64,000 nt of DNA from Rhodococcus sp. G-MC3 (GCF_030063335.1 NZ_JASISW010000002.1:264222-328221), one strand, 5' to 3'; numbered from the stretch's first letter, positions 1-9,308 are shown. Notes: generated by a model from the sequence alone, not told the origin. Numbers and translations are program-made.

Positions 1-948
1 GTTCGCGTGCAATGCGGCGTTCAACTCGACGCCCGTGCCCTTCCACGGCACGACCTCGACGGCACCCGATACGGAGTTACGACGGAACAGCAGGTTGCTG
101 TTTCCGCTGAGGGTGGCGGCCTTGACGACAGTGCCGTCGGGGCCGCTGACCTTGGTACCTGCGGTGATGTAGAGGCCGGCCTCGACGACGCAGTCGTCGC
201 CGAGAGAGATGCCGAGGCCGGAGTTGGCGCCGAGCAGGCAGCTCTTACCGACGGAGATGACGTTCTTGCCGCCGCCGGACAGAGTGCCCATGATCGATGC
301 TCCGCCGCCGACGTCGGATCCGTCACCGACGACGACACCGGCGGAGATCCGCCCCTCGACCATCGAGTTGCCGAGGGTTCCGGCGTTGAAATTGACGAAT
401 CCCTCGTGCATGACCGTAGTTCCGCTGGCCAGGTGCGCACCCAGGCGGACACGGTCGGCGTCGGCAATGCGAACACCGGAAGGCACGACGTAGTCGACCA
501 GGCGAGGAAACTTGTCGATGCTGGAGACGGTGACCTGTCCGCGTGCGCGGAGGCGGGCGCGGACGGTCTCGAATCCCTCGACCGCAGCGGGTCCGAAGTT
601 GGTCCAGACCACATTGGCGAGGAAGCCGAACTGGCCGTCCAGATTCAGGCCGTGCGGCTGGATCAGGCGGTGGGACAGCAGATGCAGGCGAAGGTAGACG
701 TCATGGGCGTCGGTCGGGGCGTCGTCGAGGGACGCGATGGTGGTGCGCACCGCGACGACGTCGACCCCACGGGCTTCGTCCGGTCCGATCAGCTCGGCGA
801 ACTCGGTCGGGATGTCCGAACCGCTCAGCCGTACGGTGCCGCTTTCGGCGTATTCACCGAGCTCGGGGCTCGGGTACCAGGTGTCGAGAACGACACCGCC
901 GGTGGTGATGTTGGCAATTCCAATTGCAGATGCTCCCTGTGCGCTCAC
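1..948 (-). CDS. dapD: Tetrahydrodipicolinate N-succinyltransferase (lacks only its stop codon)
   Basis: The product transfers succinyl from succinyl-CoA to tetrahydrodipicolinate in the succinylase branch of lysine and meso-diaminopimelate synthesis, in the cytoplasm. The 316 codons run from a GTG at 946-948 to the window edge; the frame ends on LNAALHAN, which matches the C-terminus expected for actinobacterial DapD of about 317 residues, so only the stop codon is outside. The C-terminal half carries hexapeptide repeats of a left-handed beta-helix, for example [19 protein letters not shown], typical of trimeric acyltransferases. The conserved [14 protein letters not shown] segment is present. 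dapE, which acts on the next-but-one intermediate, is on the opposite strand one gene away, as in mycobacteria. The GTG start gives [13 protein letters not shown]; a later start would cut the conserved N-terminus. Confidence 0.93.
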   Translation of the reverse strand, partial: MSAQGASAIGIANITTGGVVLDTWYPSPELGEYAESGTVRLSGSDIPTEFAELIGPDEARGVDVVAVRTTIASLDDAPTDAHDVYLRLHLLSHRLIQPHGLNLDGQFGFLANVVWTNFGPAAVEGFETVRARLRARGQVTVSSIDKFPRLVDYVVPSGVRIADADRVRLGAHLASGTTVMHEGFVNFNAGTLGNSMVEGRISAGVVVGDGSDVGGGASIMGTLSGGGKNVISVGKSCLLGANSGLGISLGDDCVVEAGLYITAGTKVSGPDGTVVKAATLSGNSNLLFRRNSVSGAVEVVPWKGTGVELNAALHAN

Positions 949-1024
949 AGGAAACGAGAATACGGGGTTGGGGTGTAGACATGAGGGAGGTAGTGGGGAA
1001 CCTAATCGATCCGGGGGATCAGCT

Positions 1025-1951
1025 GTGAAAATCTCGACCATAATTCGACGGTCGGCCGTTGTTGCAATGCTCTGCGCTGGGGCGGCGGTGGTGCAGTCTC
1101 CGGTAGCGTCGGCGGCGCCCACCTGCGCCGGAGCGGGCGCGACCCCGGTGAAGGTTGCGCAGATCGGCGGCGCTGCACTGGAAGGCCTCGCGGTCGACGG
1201 GCTCGGCCGGATGTACACCACCGACATTTTCAGTAGCCGCGTCTACCGAATCGACGCCCCTGGCCTTACGCCCTATCCGATCGCGACGGTCCCCGGCGGA
1301 GGCGGAGCGCTCGCCTGGATGCCCGACGGCACCCTGCTCGTCGGCTACGGCGCCAACCCGCTCGTTCTCGTCGGCGATGTCGTGAAGGCTGCAGGAATCG
1401 TCCGGTTGAACGTCGATACCCTTGCGACGAGTACCTTCGCCACCGGGCTCAGTGCGGCCAATGGGCTCGCGGTTGCAAGAGATGGAACCGTCTACGCCAC
1501 AAATGATTTCGGTAGTCTCATCGGTCAGATCAAGCCCGACGGCACGGTGAATCCGGCGTGGGCTCGATTCCCCAGTGCAAACGGCGCCGTGCTCGACGAG
1601 GCGGGCCAGTACCTCTACGTGTCCCGGACGTTCGTGAACTCGGGGGTCAGCAGAATCCCGATCGCCAACCCGTCGGCTCCCGAGAGCATTCTCGATCTGG
1701 ACGGGCTCGAATCGCTGAGTGCTCCCGATGGTCTCACCATCGATCCCGCGGGTAAGGCGGTCGTTCCGTTCAATGTCCGCGGCCAGATCGTCCGCATCGA
1801 GGCGCCAGGGCAGTACTGCGTCCTCGGCAGCGGTATCCCGACCTCGAGCGTGGTCATCTACGGGCGCGGTGACCAGGGATTCTCTGCCGGACGGTTGTTC
1901 CGGGCAGGCTTCGACGGCGCGGTGTACGAGATCCCGGGTGGAAGGATTTAA
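1025..1951 (+). CDS. Secreted SMP-30/gluconolactonase-like beta-propeller protein
   Basis: This 308-residue protein begins at a GTG preceded by a GGGGG stretch and has a signal peptide: basic residues in the first ten, a hydrophobic stretch and an ASA cleavage site near residue 30. The mature part shows repeated short segments of the type [29 protein letters not shown] and [12 protein letters not shown], which are blade motifs of the SMP-30/NHL six-bladed propeller fold. Two cysteines, one right after the signal peptide and one near residue 265, could form a disulphide. Enzymatic activity (lactonase or other hydrolase) is not proven by the sequence; a binding role is possible. It is divergent from dapD, with 76 bases between the start codons, and 9 bases upstream of dapE. 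Longer in-frame extension upstream would run into the dapD promoter region and lose the signal peptide. Confidence 0.75.
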   Translation: MKISTIIRRSAVVAMLCAGAAVVQSPVASAAPTCAGAGATPVKVAQIGGAALEGLAVDGLGRMYTTDIFSSRVYRIDAPGLTPYPIATVPGGGGALAWMPDGTLLVGYGANPLVLVGDVVKAAGIVRLNVDTLATSTFATGLSAANGLAVARDGTVYATNDFGSLIGQIKPDGTVNPAWARFPSANGAVLDEAGQYLYVSRTFVNSGVSRIPIANPSAPESILDLDGLESLSAPDGLTIDPAGKAVVPFNVRGQIVRIEAPGQYCVLGSGIPTSSVVIYGRGDQGFSAGRLFRAGFDGAVYEIPGGRI

Positions 1952-1960
1952 GCTGCCTGA

Positions 1961-3070
1961 GTGAGTTTTCCCGAGCTTGATCTGCATTCCGACCCGATCG
2001 ATCTGACCGCTGCGCTGGTCGACATTCCCTCGGTCTCGGAGGACGAGTCCGTCATTGCCGACGCCGTGGAAGCGGCACTTCGCGGCCAGACCACCGGATT
2101 CGAGATCGTGCGCAACGGCAACGTGGTGCTTGCTCGGACGAACCGCGGACTGGGCAGTCGTGTCATGCTCGCAGGCCACCTCGACACTGTCCCGATCGCC
2201 GACAACGTGCCGAGCCGCCGGGAACCCGGACACTCCGACGGCGACGTCATCCACGGGTGTGGCACCGTGGACATGAAGTCAGGGGATGCTGTCTTTCTGC
2301 ATCTCGCGGCGACCATCGCCGAACCGGTGCACGATATGACCCTCGTGTTCTACGACTGCGAGGAGATCGAGGCTGCCAAGAACGGCCTCGGCCGGATCGA
2401 ACGCGAACTTCCCGAGTGGCTGAAGGCCGACGTTGCGATCCTGGGTGAACCGACGGGCGGATACATCGAAGCCGGTTGTCAGGGTACTTTGCGAGTTCGG
2501 CTCTCGGCCAAGGGAACTCGTGCGCACAGCGCGCGTTCGTGGTTGGGAGACAACGCTATTCACAAGTTCGGGGCGGTGCTGAACAGGCTCGCGGCGTATC
2601 GGGCACGGCAAGTCGACATCGACGGTTGTGTATATCGCGAGGGATTGCAGGCGGTCCGAATCTCCGGCGGCGTTGCGGGCAACGTCGTTCCCGATGCGGC
2701 CGAACTCGATGTGAACTTTCGGTTCGCTCCCGACCGGAGTGTGGAGCAGGCCGTCGAGCATGTCCATGAGGTTGTCGACGGTCTGGATCTGGGATTCGAC
2801 GTCACCGATTCCTCTCCCGGTGCGCTGCCCGGCTTGTCGGCGCCTGCGGCAGCTGCACTGATCGAGGCTGCGGGCGGGCAGTTCCGGGCCAAGTACGGCT
2901 GGACCGACGTATCGCGGTTCTCCGCGCTCGGGATCCCCGCCGTGAACTATGGCCCAGGCGATCCGAACCTTGCTCACAAGCGTGACGAGCGAGTGCCGAC
3001 GGCGCAGATCACCGACGTCACCCGCGTCCTCAGGGGTTATCTGCAACTCGATAACTCGACCGCCGGATAG
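1961..3070 (+). CDS. dapE: Succinyl-diaminopimelate desuccinylase
   Basis: DapE hydrolyses N-succinyl-LL-diaminopimelate to succinate and LL-diaminopimelate, which supplies peptidoglycan and lysine. The 369-residue protein belongs to the M20 metallopeptidase family. Visible metal-binding and catalytic motifs are AGHLDTVP at 71-78 (His73, catalytic Asp75), [10 protein letters not shown] at 99-108 (bridging Asp104) and DCEEIE near 132-137 (general-base and metal Glu pair). A dimerisation (lid) domain follows, with [16 protein letters not shown], and a late metal-ligand region includes [15 protein letters not shown]. The start is GTG nine bases after the preceding stop codon. Its nearness to dapD supports the assignment. 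The next gene starts ten bases downstream. Confidence 0.95.
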   Translation: MSFPELDLHSDPIDLTAALVDIPSVSEDESVIADAVEAALRGQTTGFEIVRNGNVVLARTNRGLGSRVMLAGHLDTVPIADNVPSRREPGHSDGDVIHGCGTVDMKSGDAVFLHLAATIAEPVHDMTLVFYDCEEIEAAKNGLGRIERELPEWLKADVAILGEPTGGYIEAGCQGTLRVRLSAKGTRAHSARSWLGDNAIHKFGAVLNRLAAYRARQVDIDGCVYREGLQAVRISGGVAGNVVPDAAELDVNFRFAPDRSVEQAVEHVHEVVDGLDLGFDVTDSSPGALPGLSAPAAAALIEAAGGQFRAKYGWTDVSRFSALGIPAVNYGPGDPNLAHKRDERVPTAQITDVTRVLRGYLQLDNSTAG

Positions 3071-3080
3071 CCTTGTCGGC

Positions 3081-3824
3081 ATGGATGAGGAGAAGGCAGT
3101 AAAGCACAAGGGCCCGGTTGTTCTACGTCGCGGACGCAACTCCGAGTCCACCACGTCCGATCAGAGATTGCTCGACCAGCGCGGGCCGGGCAACTGGATT
3201 CACTCCGATACCTGGCGAGTGCTGCGCATCCAGAGCGAATTCGTCGAGGGGTTCGGCGCTCTCGCCGAGGTGCCCAAAGCGGTCACCGTTTTCGGTTCTG
3301 CGCGTACGCCCCGAGATCATGTCGACTACCAGCGCAGCCGCGAACTCGGAACTGCCTTGGCCGAGGCAGGTTTCGCAGTCATCACCGGCGGCGGGCCCGG
3401 CGTGATGGAGGGTGCCAATCGCGGCGCGAGCAGCGCCGACGGCTTCTCCATCGGTCTCGGAATCGAGCTTCCGTTCGAGCAGGGACTCAACGACTGGGTG
3501 GATCTGGGAATCAACTTTCGGTACTTCTTCGTTCGAAAGACGATGTTCGTCAAGTACTCCCAGGCGTTCGTTTGTCTACCCGGTGGGTTCGGTACGCTCG
3601 ACGAGTTGTTCGAGGCGCTCACTCTGGTGCAGACGGGCAAGGTCACGAAGTTCCCGATCGTTCTGCTGGGCACCGAATTCTGGTCGGGTCTGCTGGACTG
3701 GATCAAGGACACTCTGGTCACCGAGGGCAAGGTGTCGCCGGCAGATCTGGAACTGATCCACTGCACCGACAGCGTCGAGGAGGCAGTCCGCATCGTGACG
3801 AGCACTACGGGGGAATCATTGTGA
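3081..3824 (+). CDS. LOG-family protein (TIGR00730 type), first of an overlapping pair
   Basis: The 247-residue product has the signature of LOG (LONELY GUY) nucleoside-5'-monophosphate phosphoribohydrolases: GGGPGVMEGANRG from about 103 and PGGFGTLDE at 167-175, with Arg152-Lys153 before it. LOG enzymes release free cytokinin-type bases from their ribotides; older annotation calls them lysine decarboxylases. An N-terminal extension of about 60 residues is basic and includes LRRGRNSEST. I chose the ATG at 3081 because it lies just after the dapE stop and a longer frame would overlap dapE. Its stop codon overlaps the GTG of a second LOG gene (GTGA at 3821-3824), so the two are probably translated together. 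The true substrate in this organism is unknown. Confidence 0.85.
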   Translation: MDEEKAVKHKGPVVLRRGRNSESTTSDQRLLDQRGPGNWIHSDTWRVLRIQSEFVEGFGALAEVPKAVTVFGSARTPRDHVDYQRSRELGTALAEAGFAVITGGGPGVMEGANRGASSADGFSIGLGIELPFEQGLNDWVDLGINFRYFFVRKTMFVKYSQAFVCLPGGFGTLDELFEALTLVQTGKVTKFPIVLLGTEFWSGLLDWIKDTLVTEGKVSPADLELIHCTDSVEEAVRIVTSTTGESL

Positions 3825-4387
3825 GTCTGAGTGTCTGTGTCTACTGCGCGTCCGGTCCGGTGGACGCGTCGTTCATCGACTTGGCCCGCGAACTGGGAAC
3901 CGAAATCGGAGCGCGGGGATGGCAGCTTGTCTCAGGCGGTGGCAACGTCTCGATGATGGGCGCCGTCGCCGAGTCCGCGCGCGCAGCGGGTGCCTTCACC
4001 GTCGGCGTCATCCCGAAGGCGTTGGTCCATCGTGAGGTCGCCGACGTCGATGCCGACGAATTGATCGTCACCGACACCATGCGTGAGCGAAAGAAGATCA
4101 TGGAGGATCGGGCGGACGCGTTCATCACTCTGCCCGGCGGTATCGGAACGCTGGAGGAGTTGTTCGAAACCTGGACGGCCGGGTATTTGGGGATGCACGC
4201 CAAGCCCATCGTCCTGCTCGATCCCGTCGACCATTACGCCGGTTTATTACAGTGGATCGACGGGCTCAGCTCCACGGGATTCGTTCAACAACGGGCACTG
4301 GACGCACTGGTGAGAACTACTTCGGTGGGGGAGGCGCTCGACGCTTGTTCGCCCTCGCCCGGTCCGGGAGCGGAGCCTGCGGAGTGA
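3821..4387 (+). CDS. LOG-family phosphoribohydrolase, second of the pair
   Basis: This 188-residue protein is the compact form of the LOG family: it starts VSLSVCVYCASGP, has SGGGNVSMMGAVA near residues 38-50 and the catalytic-site motif PGGIGTLEE at 105-113 preceded by RERKK. It fits the cytokinin riboside 5'-monophosphate phosphoribohydrolase group (Rv1205-like) better than the longer upstream paralogue does. The GTG start overlaps the previous stop. The last residues (SPSPGPGAEPAE) are encoded by a DNA repeat that also covers the stop codon, so the C-terminal tail may be a recent addition. Substrate is inferred from family. Confidence 0.88.
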   Translation: MSLSVCVYCASGPVDASFIDLARELGTEIGARGWQLVSGGGNVSMMGAVAESARAAGAFTVGVIPKALVHREVADVDADELIVTDTMRERKKIMEDRADAFITLPGGIGTLEELFETWTAGYLGMHAKPIVLLDPVDHYAGLLQWIDGLSSTGFVQQRALDALVRTTSVGEALDACSPSPGPGAEPAE

Positions 4388-4426
4388 CCATTGATGGCCG
4401 GGAGCGGAGCCTGTGGAGTGACCATT
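4364..4426 (+). repeat. Imperfect 34-bp tandem direct repeat over a stop codon
   Basis: Two copies of a 29-base segment start at 4364 and 4398 (both begin CCGGGAGCGGAGCCTG and end GGAGTGACCATT), 34 bases apart and differing at one base. The first copy supplies the last codons and the TGA of the second LOG gene. The second is non-coding and lies about 60 bases upstream of the fadD6 start. A slipped-strand duplication is the simplest explanation. Confidence 0.85.
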
Positions 4427-4485
4427 TGCACAGAGGTTACTCTGGAGTAGGGTAATTTTTGTCACACCGTACACAAGGGGAGTTC

Positions 4486-6255
4486 ATGGCTGTCGATGCC
4501 CGTCAGAAAATTGGTGTAACCGATCTCGCGATCGCGTTACCGAAAATGGTGACGGAGGTGCCGAGCCTGCTACGCGGGGTTGCCGGCTTCACCCGAAAGC
4601 CGACTCACAAAGCATCGATCGGCAAGGTTTTCCAGGACGTCGCGGCTAAGCGCGGTAGCCACGCTTTCGTGCGATTCGAAGGCGAGTCCACGTCCTATGC
4701 GGATGCGAACGCACTGGTCAACCAGTACGCCCACGTCTTCGAGGACCTTGGGGTTCAGCGCGGAGACGTCGTCGGAGTCTTGAGCAAGAATCGCCCCGAA
4801 GCACTGTTTGCAGCACTCGCCGCCGTCAAACTCGGCGCTACCGCTGGGATGCTCAACTACAACCAGCGCGGCGACGTCCTCGAACACAGTCTCGAAATCC
4901 TGTCGGCCAAGGTACTGGTCCTCGACGAGAGCGCGCACGACGCTCTCGATTCCCTGGACACCGCGCCCGAGGCTCTCCCCATGAAGAAGCTCGCCGAACT
5001 CGCGAAGAAGCAGTCGACTAGCAACCCTTCGGTCACCGCCGAGATCTTGGCCAAGGAGAAGGCGTTCTACATCTTCACCTCGGGCACCACCGGTATGCCC
5101 AAGGCCAGCCTGATGAGCCACTTCCGTTGGCTCAAGTCCATGTCGGGACTCGGCAACATGGGCGTGCGACTGCGCGGCGACGACGTCATCTACTGCGCGC
5201 TGCCGCTCTATCACAACAATGCGCTGACGGTGACGCTGTCTTCGGTGCTCGCGGGCGGCGCGACGATGGCCATCGGAAAGCAGTTCTCGGTCAGTAACTT
5301 CTGGGAAGACGTTCGGATCAACAAGGCAACGGCATTCACCTACATCGGTGAGCTCTGCCGATACCTGCTGACCCAGCCGAAGAAGGACTCCGACCGCGAC
5401 AACACGATCAAGCTGGTCGTCGGCAACGGTCTGCGCCCGGAAATCTGGGACGAGTTCACCGAAAGATTCGGCATCGAACGCGTCGCCGAGTTCTACGGCG
5501 CGAGCGAGTGCAACATCGCGTTCGTCAACGCGCTGAACATGAAGAAGACCGCCGGGATCTGCCCGCTTCCGTACGCTGTCGTCGAATACGACGAGGAGAG
5601 TGGCAAAGCCAAGCGCGGCAAGAACGGCAAGCTCCTCAAGGTCGGATCGGGCGAGGTCGGTCTGCTGCTCTCGAAGGTCACCGACCGGGCTCCGTTCGAC
5701 GGCTACTCCGACGACGACGCCAGCGAGAAGAAGCTGATTCGCGACGGCTTCAAGGATGGCGACTGCTGGTTCGATACCGGTGACCTGGTCCGTAAGCAGG
5801 GGTGGATGCACGTCGCATTCGTCGACCGTCTCGGCGACACCTTCCGCTGGAAGGGCGAGAATGTCGCGACGACTCAGGTCGAGGGTGCTCTCGGTGGCCA
5901 CCCGGCGGTCGACGGTGCGGTTGTCTACGGCGTCGACATCGACGGCACGGACGGAAAGGCGGGCATGGCGGCGGTCACGCTTCGCGAAGGCGAGACGTTC
6001 GACGGCAAGGCCGTCGCGGCTCATCTCTACGACAAGCTGCCGACCTACGCGGTGCCACTGTTCGTGCGGGTCGTCGAGACCCTGGAGCAGACGTCGACGT
6101 TCAAGAGTCAGAAGGTCGCATTGCGCAAGCTCGGGTACGGCGACAACGAGGACAGCGAACTGTACGTGCTGCGCGGTAAGTCGGGCGGCTACGACAAGGC
6201 CTACGACGGCTACGTCGACGAGGTCGCGGCAGGCAAGGCCCCCAGCAGCAAATAA
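4486..6255 (+). CDS. fadD6: Long-chain fatty-acid-CoA ligase, FadD6/FATP type
   Basis: FadD6-type enzymes activate long-chain fatty acids to acyl-CoA through an acyl-adenylate, and some are linked to uptake of exogenous fatty acids at the membrane. The 589-residue protein has the AMP-binding P-loop YIFTSGTTGMPKASL (about 195-209), the FYGASECN acid/ATP motif, GDCWFDTGDL, and the hinge region DRLGDTFRWKGENVATTQVE near the C-terminal lid domain. The full set, with WKGEN, is characteristic of the very-long-chain ACS/FATP branch. The ATG at 4486 has AAGGGGAG six bases upstream. It precedes folP2 and gpgS in the same direction, as in M. tuberculosis. Confidence 0.93.
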   Translation: MAVDARQKIGVTDLAIALPKMVTEVPSLLRGVAGFTRKPTHKASIGKVFQDVAAKRGSHAFVRFEGESTSYADANALVNQYAHVFEDLGVQRGDVVGVLSKNRPEALFAALAAVKLGATAGMLNYNQRGDVLEHSLEILSAKVLVLDESAHDALDSLDTAPEALPMKKLAELAKKQSTSNPSVTAEILAKEKAFYIFTSGTTGMPKASLMSHFRWLKSMSGLGNMGVRLRGDDVIYCALPLYHNNALTVTLSSVLAGGATMAIGKQFSVSNFWEDVRINKATAFTYIGELCRYLLTQPKKDSDRDNTIKLVVGNGLRPEIWDEFTERFGIERVAEFYGASECNIAFVNALNMKKTAGICPLPYAVVEYDEESGKAKRGKNGKLLKVGSGEVGLLLSKVTDRAPFDGYSDDDASEKKLIRDGFKDGDCWFDTGDLVRKQGWMHVAFVDRLGDTFRWKGENVATTQVEGALGGHPAVDGAVVYGVDIDGTDGKAGMAAVTLREGETFDGKAVAAHLYDKLPTYAVPLFVRVVETLEQTSTFKSQKVALRKLGYGDNEDSELYVLRGKSGGYDKAYDGYVDEVAAGKAPSSK

Positions 6256-6288
6256 GGTGCCGGCGGCCGCCGTGCCAGTATTGAATTC

Positions 6289-7149
6289 ATGAGCACTCTC
6301 TGCGGTAAGCCGGTCGCCGATGATCGTGCCCTGGTCATGGCGATCGTCAACCGCACTCCCGATTCGTTCTACGACAAGGGAAGAAATTTCACCGATGACG
6401 CCGCGATGGCGTCGGTTCATCGTGCCGTAGCCGAAGGAGCCGACGTCGTCGACATCGGCGGCGTCAAGGCGGGCCCCGGCGACCTTGTCGACGCTGCCGA
6501 GGAGATCAGGCGTGTCGTTCCGTTCGTCGAAGCCATTCGGGGGCAATACCCGGAGCTACTCATCTCCGTGGACACCTGGCGCAGTGAAGTCGCCCGCCTC
6601 GCGTGCAGAGTCGGGGCCGATCTGATCAACGACACCTGGGCCGGCGCCGATCCGGAACTGGTGACGGTTGCCGCCGAAGAAGGCGTTGGCATCGTCTGCT
6701 CGCACACCGGCGGGGCCGTCCCCAGGACGCGCCCTCACCGAGTTCGCTACAACGATGTAGTCGCGGATGTGGTCGACGAGGTGACCGCTGCGGCCGAAAA
6801 AGCTGTTGCTGCCGGCGTTCGCCAGGACTCGATTCTCATCGATCCGACCCACGATTTCGGAAAAAACACCTATCACGGGCTCGAGTTGTTGCGTCGCGTG
6901 GACGTTCTTGTAAACACCGGATGGCCAGTCCTTATGGCGCTGAGCAACAAGGACTTCATCGGGGAGACTCTAGGTGTAGAACTCGCCGACCGGTTGGAGG
7001 GAACATTGGCAGCGACAGCATTGGCCGCAGCAGGCGGCGCCCGAATGTTCCGGGTGCACGAGGTTGCGTCGACCAGAAGAGTCGTCGACATGGTGGCGGC
7101 AATACAGGGGACGAGGATTCCGGCCTGGACTGTAAGGGGGCTCGCATGA
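6289..7149 (+). CDS. folP2: Dihydropteroate synthase homologue, FolP2 type
   Basis: The 286-residue TIM-barrel protein has the pterin-binding family pattern MAIVNRTPDSFYDKG near the N-terminus, VVDIGGVKAGPG, a central VSVDTW, LINDTWAG and ILIDPTHDFGKN. It is the FolP2 paralogue rather than FolP1: the early motif is NRTPDSF rather than NVTPDSFSDGG, and it sits between fadD6 and gpgS away from folB/folK. Mycobacterial FolP2 has been reported not to act as a dihydropteroate synthase, so its reaction should be treated as unknown. The stop overlaps the gpgS start (ATGA at 7146-7149), which suggests coupled translation. Confidence 0.88.
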   Translation: MSTLCGKPVADDRALVMAIVNRTPDSFYDKGRNFTDDAAMASVHRAVAEGADVVDIGGVKAGPGDLVDAAEEIRRVVPFVEAIRGQYPELLISVDTWRSEVARLACRVGADLINDTWAGADPELVTVAAEEGVGIVCSHTGGAVPRTRPHRVRYNDVVADVVDEVTAAAEKAVAAGVRQDSILIDPTHDFGKNTYHGLELLRRVDVLVNTGWPVLMALSNKDFIGETLGVELADRLEGTLAATALAAAGGARMFRVHEVASTRRVVDMVAAIQGTRIPAWTVRGLA

Positions 7150-8072
7150 CGCTCGCAGATCGAACATCGGTGAACACATCGTGGGCCGACTCCAACAGCT
7201 GGGACACTCCGTCCTGGTCGCTGGCAGAACTCGAGGCGGCTAAGCGAGGGCGCACGGTCTCCGTCGTGCTTCCGGCACTCAACGAGGAAGAGACCGTCGC
7301 CGCGGTGGTGGACACCATCCACCCCCTGCTCGGCGGACTCGTGGACGAGCTGATCGTCCTGGACTCCGGGTCGACCGATGCCACCGCCGAGCGCGCGAGG
7401 GCAGCAGGTGCCCGTGTCATCAGTCGCGAGGAAGCCATTCCCGGGCTCGCGCCGGTGAAAGGCAAAGGAGAGGTGCTGTGGCGATCCGTCGCAGCTTCGA
7501 CGGGCGACCTCATCGCTTTCGTCGACTCCGATCTCATCAACCCGGATCCGGCCTTCGTCCCGAAACTGTTGGGGCCTCTGCTCACGGGTGACGGTATCCA
7601 CCTCGTGAAGGGGTATTACCGCCGTCCACTGCGTACGAGCGGCACCGAGGATGCCAACGGAGGCGGGCGGGTCACCGAACTCGTCGCACGCCCCCTGTTG
7701 GCCGCGATGCGCCCCGAACTCTCCGGCGTCATCCAGCCTCTCGGTGGCGAGTACGCGGGCACCCGCGAACTGCTCTCGGCAGTTCCGTTCGCGCCGGGAT
7801 ACGGCGTCGAGATCGGGTTGCTGCTCGATACATACGACCGCCTCGGCTTGAACGCCATCGGCCAGGTCAACCTCGGCGTTCGTAAACACCGCAATCGCCC
7901 GCTCGTCGAACTGGGGGCGATGAGCCGCCAGATCGTCGGGACAATGTTGAATCGGTGCGGAATGGCCGATTCCGGAGCGGGGCTCATGCAGTTCCGTGTC
8001 GACGGCGACTCTTTCGTACCGTTCTCGACCGAGGTTTCGCTCGAGGATCGGCCGGCCATCAACACCCTGTAG
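7146..8072 (+). CDS. gpgS: Glucosyl-3-phosphoglycerate synthase
   Basis: GpgS (a GT81-family retaining glycosyltransferase) transfers glucose from UDP-glucose or ADP-glucose to 3-phosphoglycerate, the first step to glucosylglycerate and mycobacterial-type methylglucose lipopolysaccharide. The 308-residue protein shows PALNEEE at 43-49, DSGSTD at 73-78, the metal and nucleotide-sugar motif VDSDL at 126-130, and the conserved PLGGEYAGTRELL loop. The ATG start overlaps the folP2 stop. The glgM and glgC genes nearby use the same activated glucose pool. Confidence 0.94.
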   Translation: MTLADRTSVNTSWADSNSWDTPSWSLAELEAAKRGRTVSVVLPALNEEETVAAVVDTIHPLLGGLVDELIVLDSGSTDATAERARAAGARVISREEAIPGLAPVKGKGEVLWRSVAASTGDLIAFVDSDLINPDPAFVPKLLGPLLTGDGIHLVKGYYRRPLRTSGTEDANGGGRVTELVARPLLAAMRPELSGVIQPLGGEYAGTRELLSAVPFAPGYGVEIGLLLDTYDRLGLNAIGQVNLGVRKHRNRPLVELGAMSRQIVGTMLNRCGMADSGAGLMQFRVDGDSFVPFSTEVSLEDRPAINTL

Positions 8073-8125
8073 TGATTACGGGACCGTAGGGGATCAGGAG
8101 CGGGGCTGCATGAGACCATTGCGCG

Positions 8126-8446
8126 ATGCTGACGCTTCTTCTCTACGTCGTCATCATTGCCGTCATTGCAGCCCTGCTTTTCTTCGTGGCAAGTGCTGTC
8201 TTCGGACGCGGTGAGGAACTCGAACCCCTGCCGGAGGGAACCACGGCCACGGTTCTACCCGCTGAAGGTGTGACGGGTGCAGACGTCGATGTCCTTCGGT
8301 TCCAGCAGACGCTGAGGGGGTACAAGCAGAGTGAGGTCGATTGGGTCCTCGATCGGCTGGGCGCGGAGATCGACCTCCTGCGGTCCAGGCTTTCTGCGGC
8401 CCAGATTTCTGATCTCTCAGCTTCCGACCGAGCCGACGACAAATGA
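8126..8446 (+). CDS. Small membrane-anchored DivIVA-like domain protein
   Basis: The 106-residue protein has one N-terminal transmembrane helix (about residues 3-27, LLLYVVIIAVIAALLFFVAS) followed by a cytoplasmic part. The segment VLRFQQTLRGYKQSEVDWVLDRLGAEIDLLRSRL resembles the DivIVA-type motif in which GY marks the membrane-binding tip and a coiled coil follows. It corresponds in position to Rv1209 between gpgS and tag. A role in polar growth or cell-envelope placement is only inferred. Its stop overlaps the tag start (ATGA at 8443-8446). Confidence 0.8.
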   Translation: MLTLLLYVVIIAVIAALLFFVASAVFGRGEELEPLPEGTTATVLPAEGVTGADVDVLRFQQTLRGYKQSEVDWVLDRLGAEIDLLRSRLSAAQISDLSASDRADDK

Positions 8447-9042
8447 CTGCAGTCCCGGGCCCCGACGGCCTGCTGCGCTGTCCGTGGGGAGCCACCGGCG
8501 ACGAGCTGTATCGCGACTATCACGACACCGAATGGGGCCGCGAACTTCACGGCCGTGACGCGCTGTACGAGAGGCTCTGCCTCGAAGCGTTTCAATCTGG
8601 GCTGTCCTGGATCACGATTCTGCGCAAACGTGACAATTTCCGATCCGCGTTCGCCGGGTTCGATCCGGAAAAGGTAGCGCACTTCGGTGCAGTCGACGTC
8701 GAACGCCTCATGAACGACGCGTCGATCGTCCGCAACCGAGCCAAGATCGAGGCTGCGATCGGAAACGCCCGTGTCCTCGACAATTTCGACCTCGACGCCG
8801 TGCTCTGGTCTTTTGCGCCGACGCCCCGAACAATGCGTCTCGATCACATATCAGATGTACCCGCGGTGACCGCAGAATCGACGGCCATGGCGAAGGAACT
8901 GAAACGCCGTGGACTGCGATTTTTCGGTCCGACCACGGCGTATGCGCTGATGCAGGCCACCGGAATGGTGGACGATCACCTGTCGGGTTGCTTCGTGACG
9001 GCCCCGAATACCGACTCCAGTTCCCGGTATCGACCTCGATAG
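8443..9042 (+). CDS. tag: DNA-3-methyladenine glycosylase I
   Basis: Tag excises 3-methyladenine from alkylated DNA to begin base-excision repair. The 199-residue protein has the family N-terminus RCPWGATGDELYRDYHDTEWG, the helix-hairpin-helix region LCLEAFQSGLSWITILRKR, and the C-terminal segment GLRFFGPTTAYALMQATGMVDDH. The Cys in CPWG and the late His and Cys are the expected structural zinc ligands. The start overlaps the stop of the preceding gene. A hairpin with six T residues follows it. Confidence 0.95.
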   Translation: MTAVPGPDGLLRCPWGATGDELYRDYHDTEWGRELHGRDALYERLCLEAFQSGLSWITILRKRDNFRSAFAGFDPEKVAHFGAVDVERLMNDASIVRNRAKIEAAIGNARVLDNFDLDAVLWSFAPTPRTMRLDHISDVPAVTAESTAMAKELKRRGLRFFGPTTAYALMQATGMVDDHLSGCFVTAPNTDSSSRYRPR

Positions 9043-9063
9043 GGAAGAATAGGACTCTAGAAC

Positions 9064-9094
9064 CCCGCCGCCCCGCGGTGGGAACATCTTTTTT
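9064..9094 (+). terminator. Intrinsic terminator after tag
   Basis: An 8-bp stem (CCCGCCGC with GCGGTGGG, one G-T wobble, loop CCC) is followed after six bases by six T residues. It lies 21 bases after the tag stop codon and would separate tag from the DUF3117 gene. Confidence 0.65.
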
Positions 9095-9140
9095 GACCGA
9101 GGCGCAGAGCTGGGCGGCGCAGATCTGGAGGGAGCAGAGG

Positions 9141-9308
9141 ATGGCGGCGATGAAGCCCCGGACCGGGGACGGTCCCCTCGAAGCAACCAAAGAGGGACGA
9201 GGGATCGTGATGAGGGTGCCGCTGGAAGGCGGAGGACGCCTGGTCGTCGAACTCACCCCTGACGAGGCAGCTGCACTCGGTGAAGAGCTGAAAGGCGTCA
9301 CCGGTTAA
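9141..9308 (+). CDS. DUF3117 small conserved protein
   Basis: This 55-residue protein begins MAAMKPRTGDGPLEATKEG and ends in the segment LVVELTPDEAAALGEEL. That pattern is the DUF3117 family, a short protein found across Actinobacteria (Rv1211-like) with no known function. GGAGGGAGCAGAGG directly before the ATG at 9141 is a strong ribosome-binding site and sets the start; a longer frame from 8988 would overlap tag. It is flanked by terminators on both sides, so it is probably its own transcription unit. Confidence 0.9.
   Translation: MAAMKPRTGDGPLEATKEGRGIVMRVPLEGGGRLVVELTPDEAAALGEELKGVTG

Noticed and set aside
4570..6546. A 658-codon minus-strand frame opposite fadD6
   Set aside because: It is antisense to conserved fadD6 and folP2 sequence and has no family resemblance.
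6289..7149. Folate biosynthesis dihydropteroate synthase as a sulfonamide target
   Set aside because: The FolP2 sequence type and location argue against it; FolP1 elsewhere is expected to do that step.
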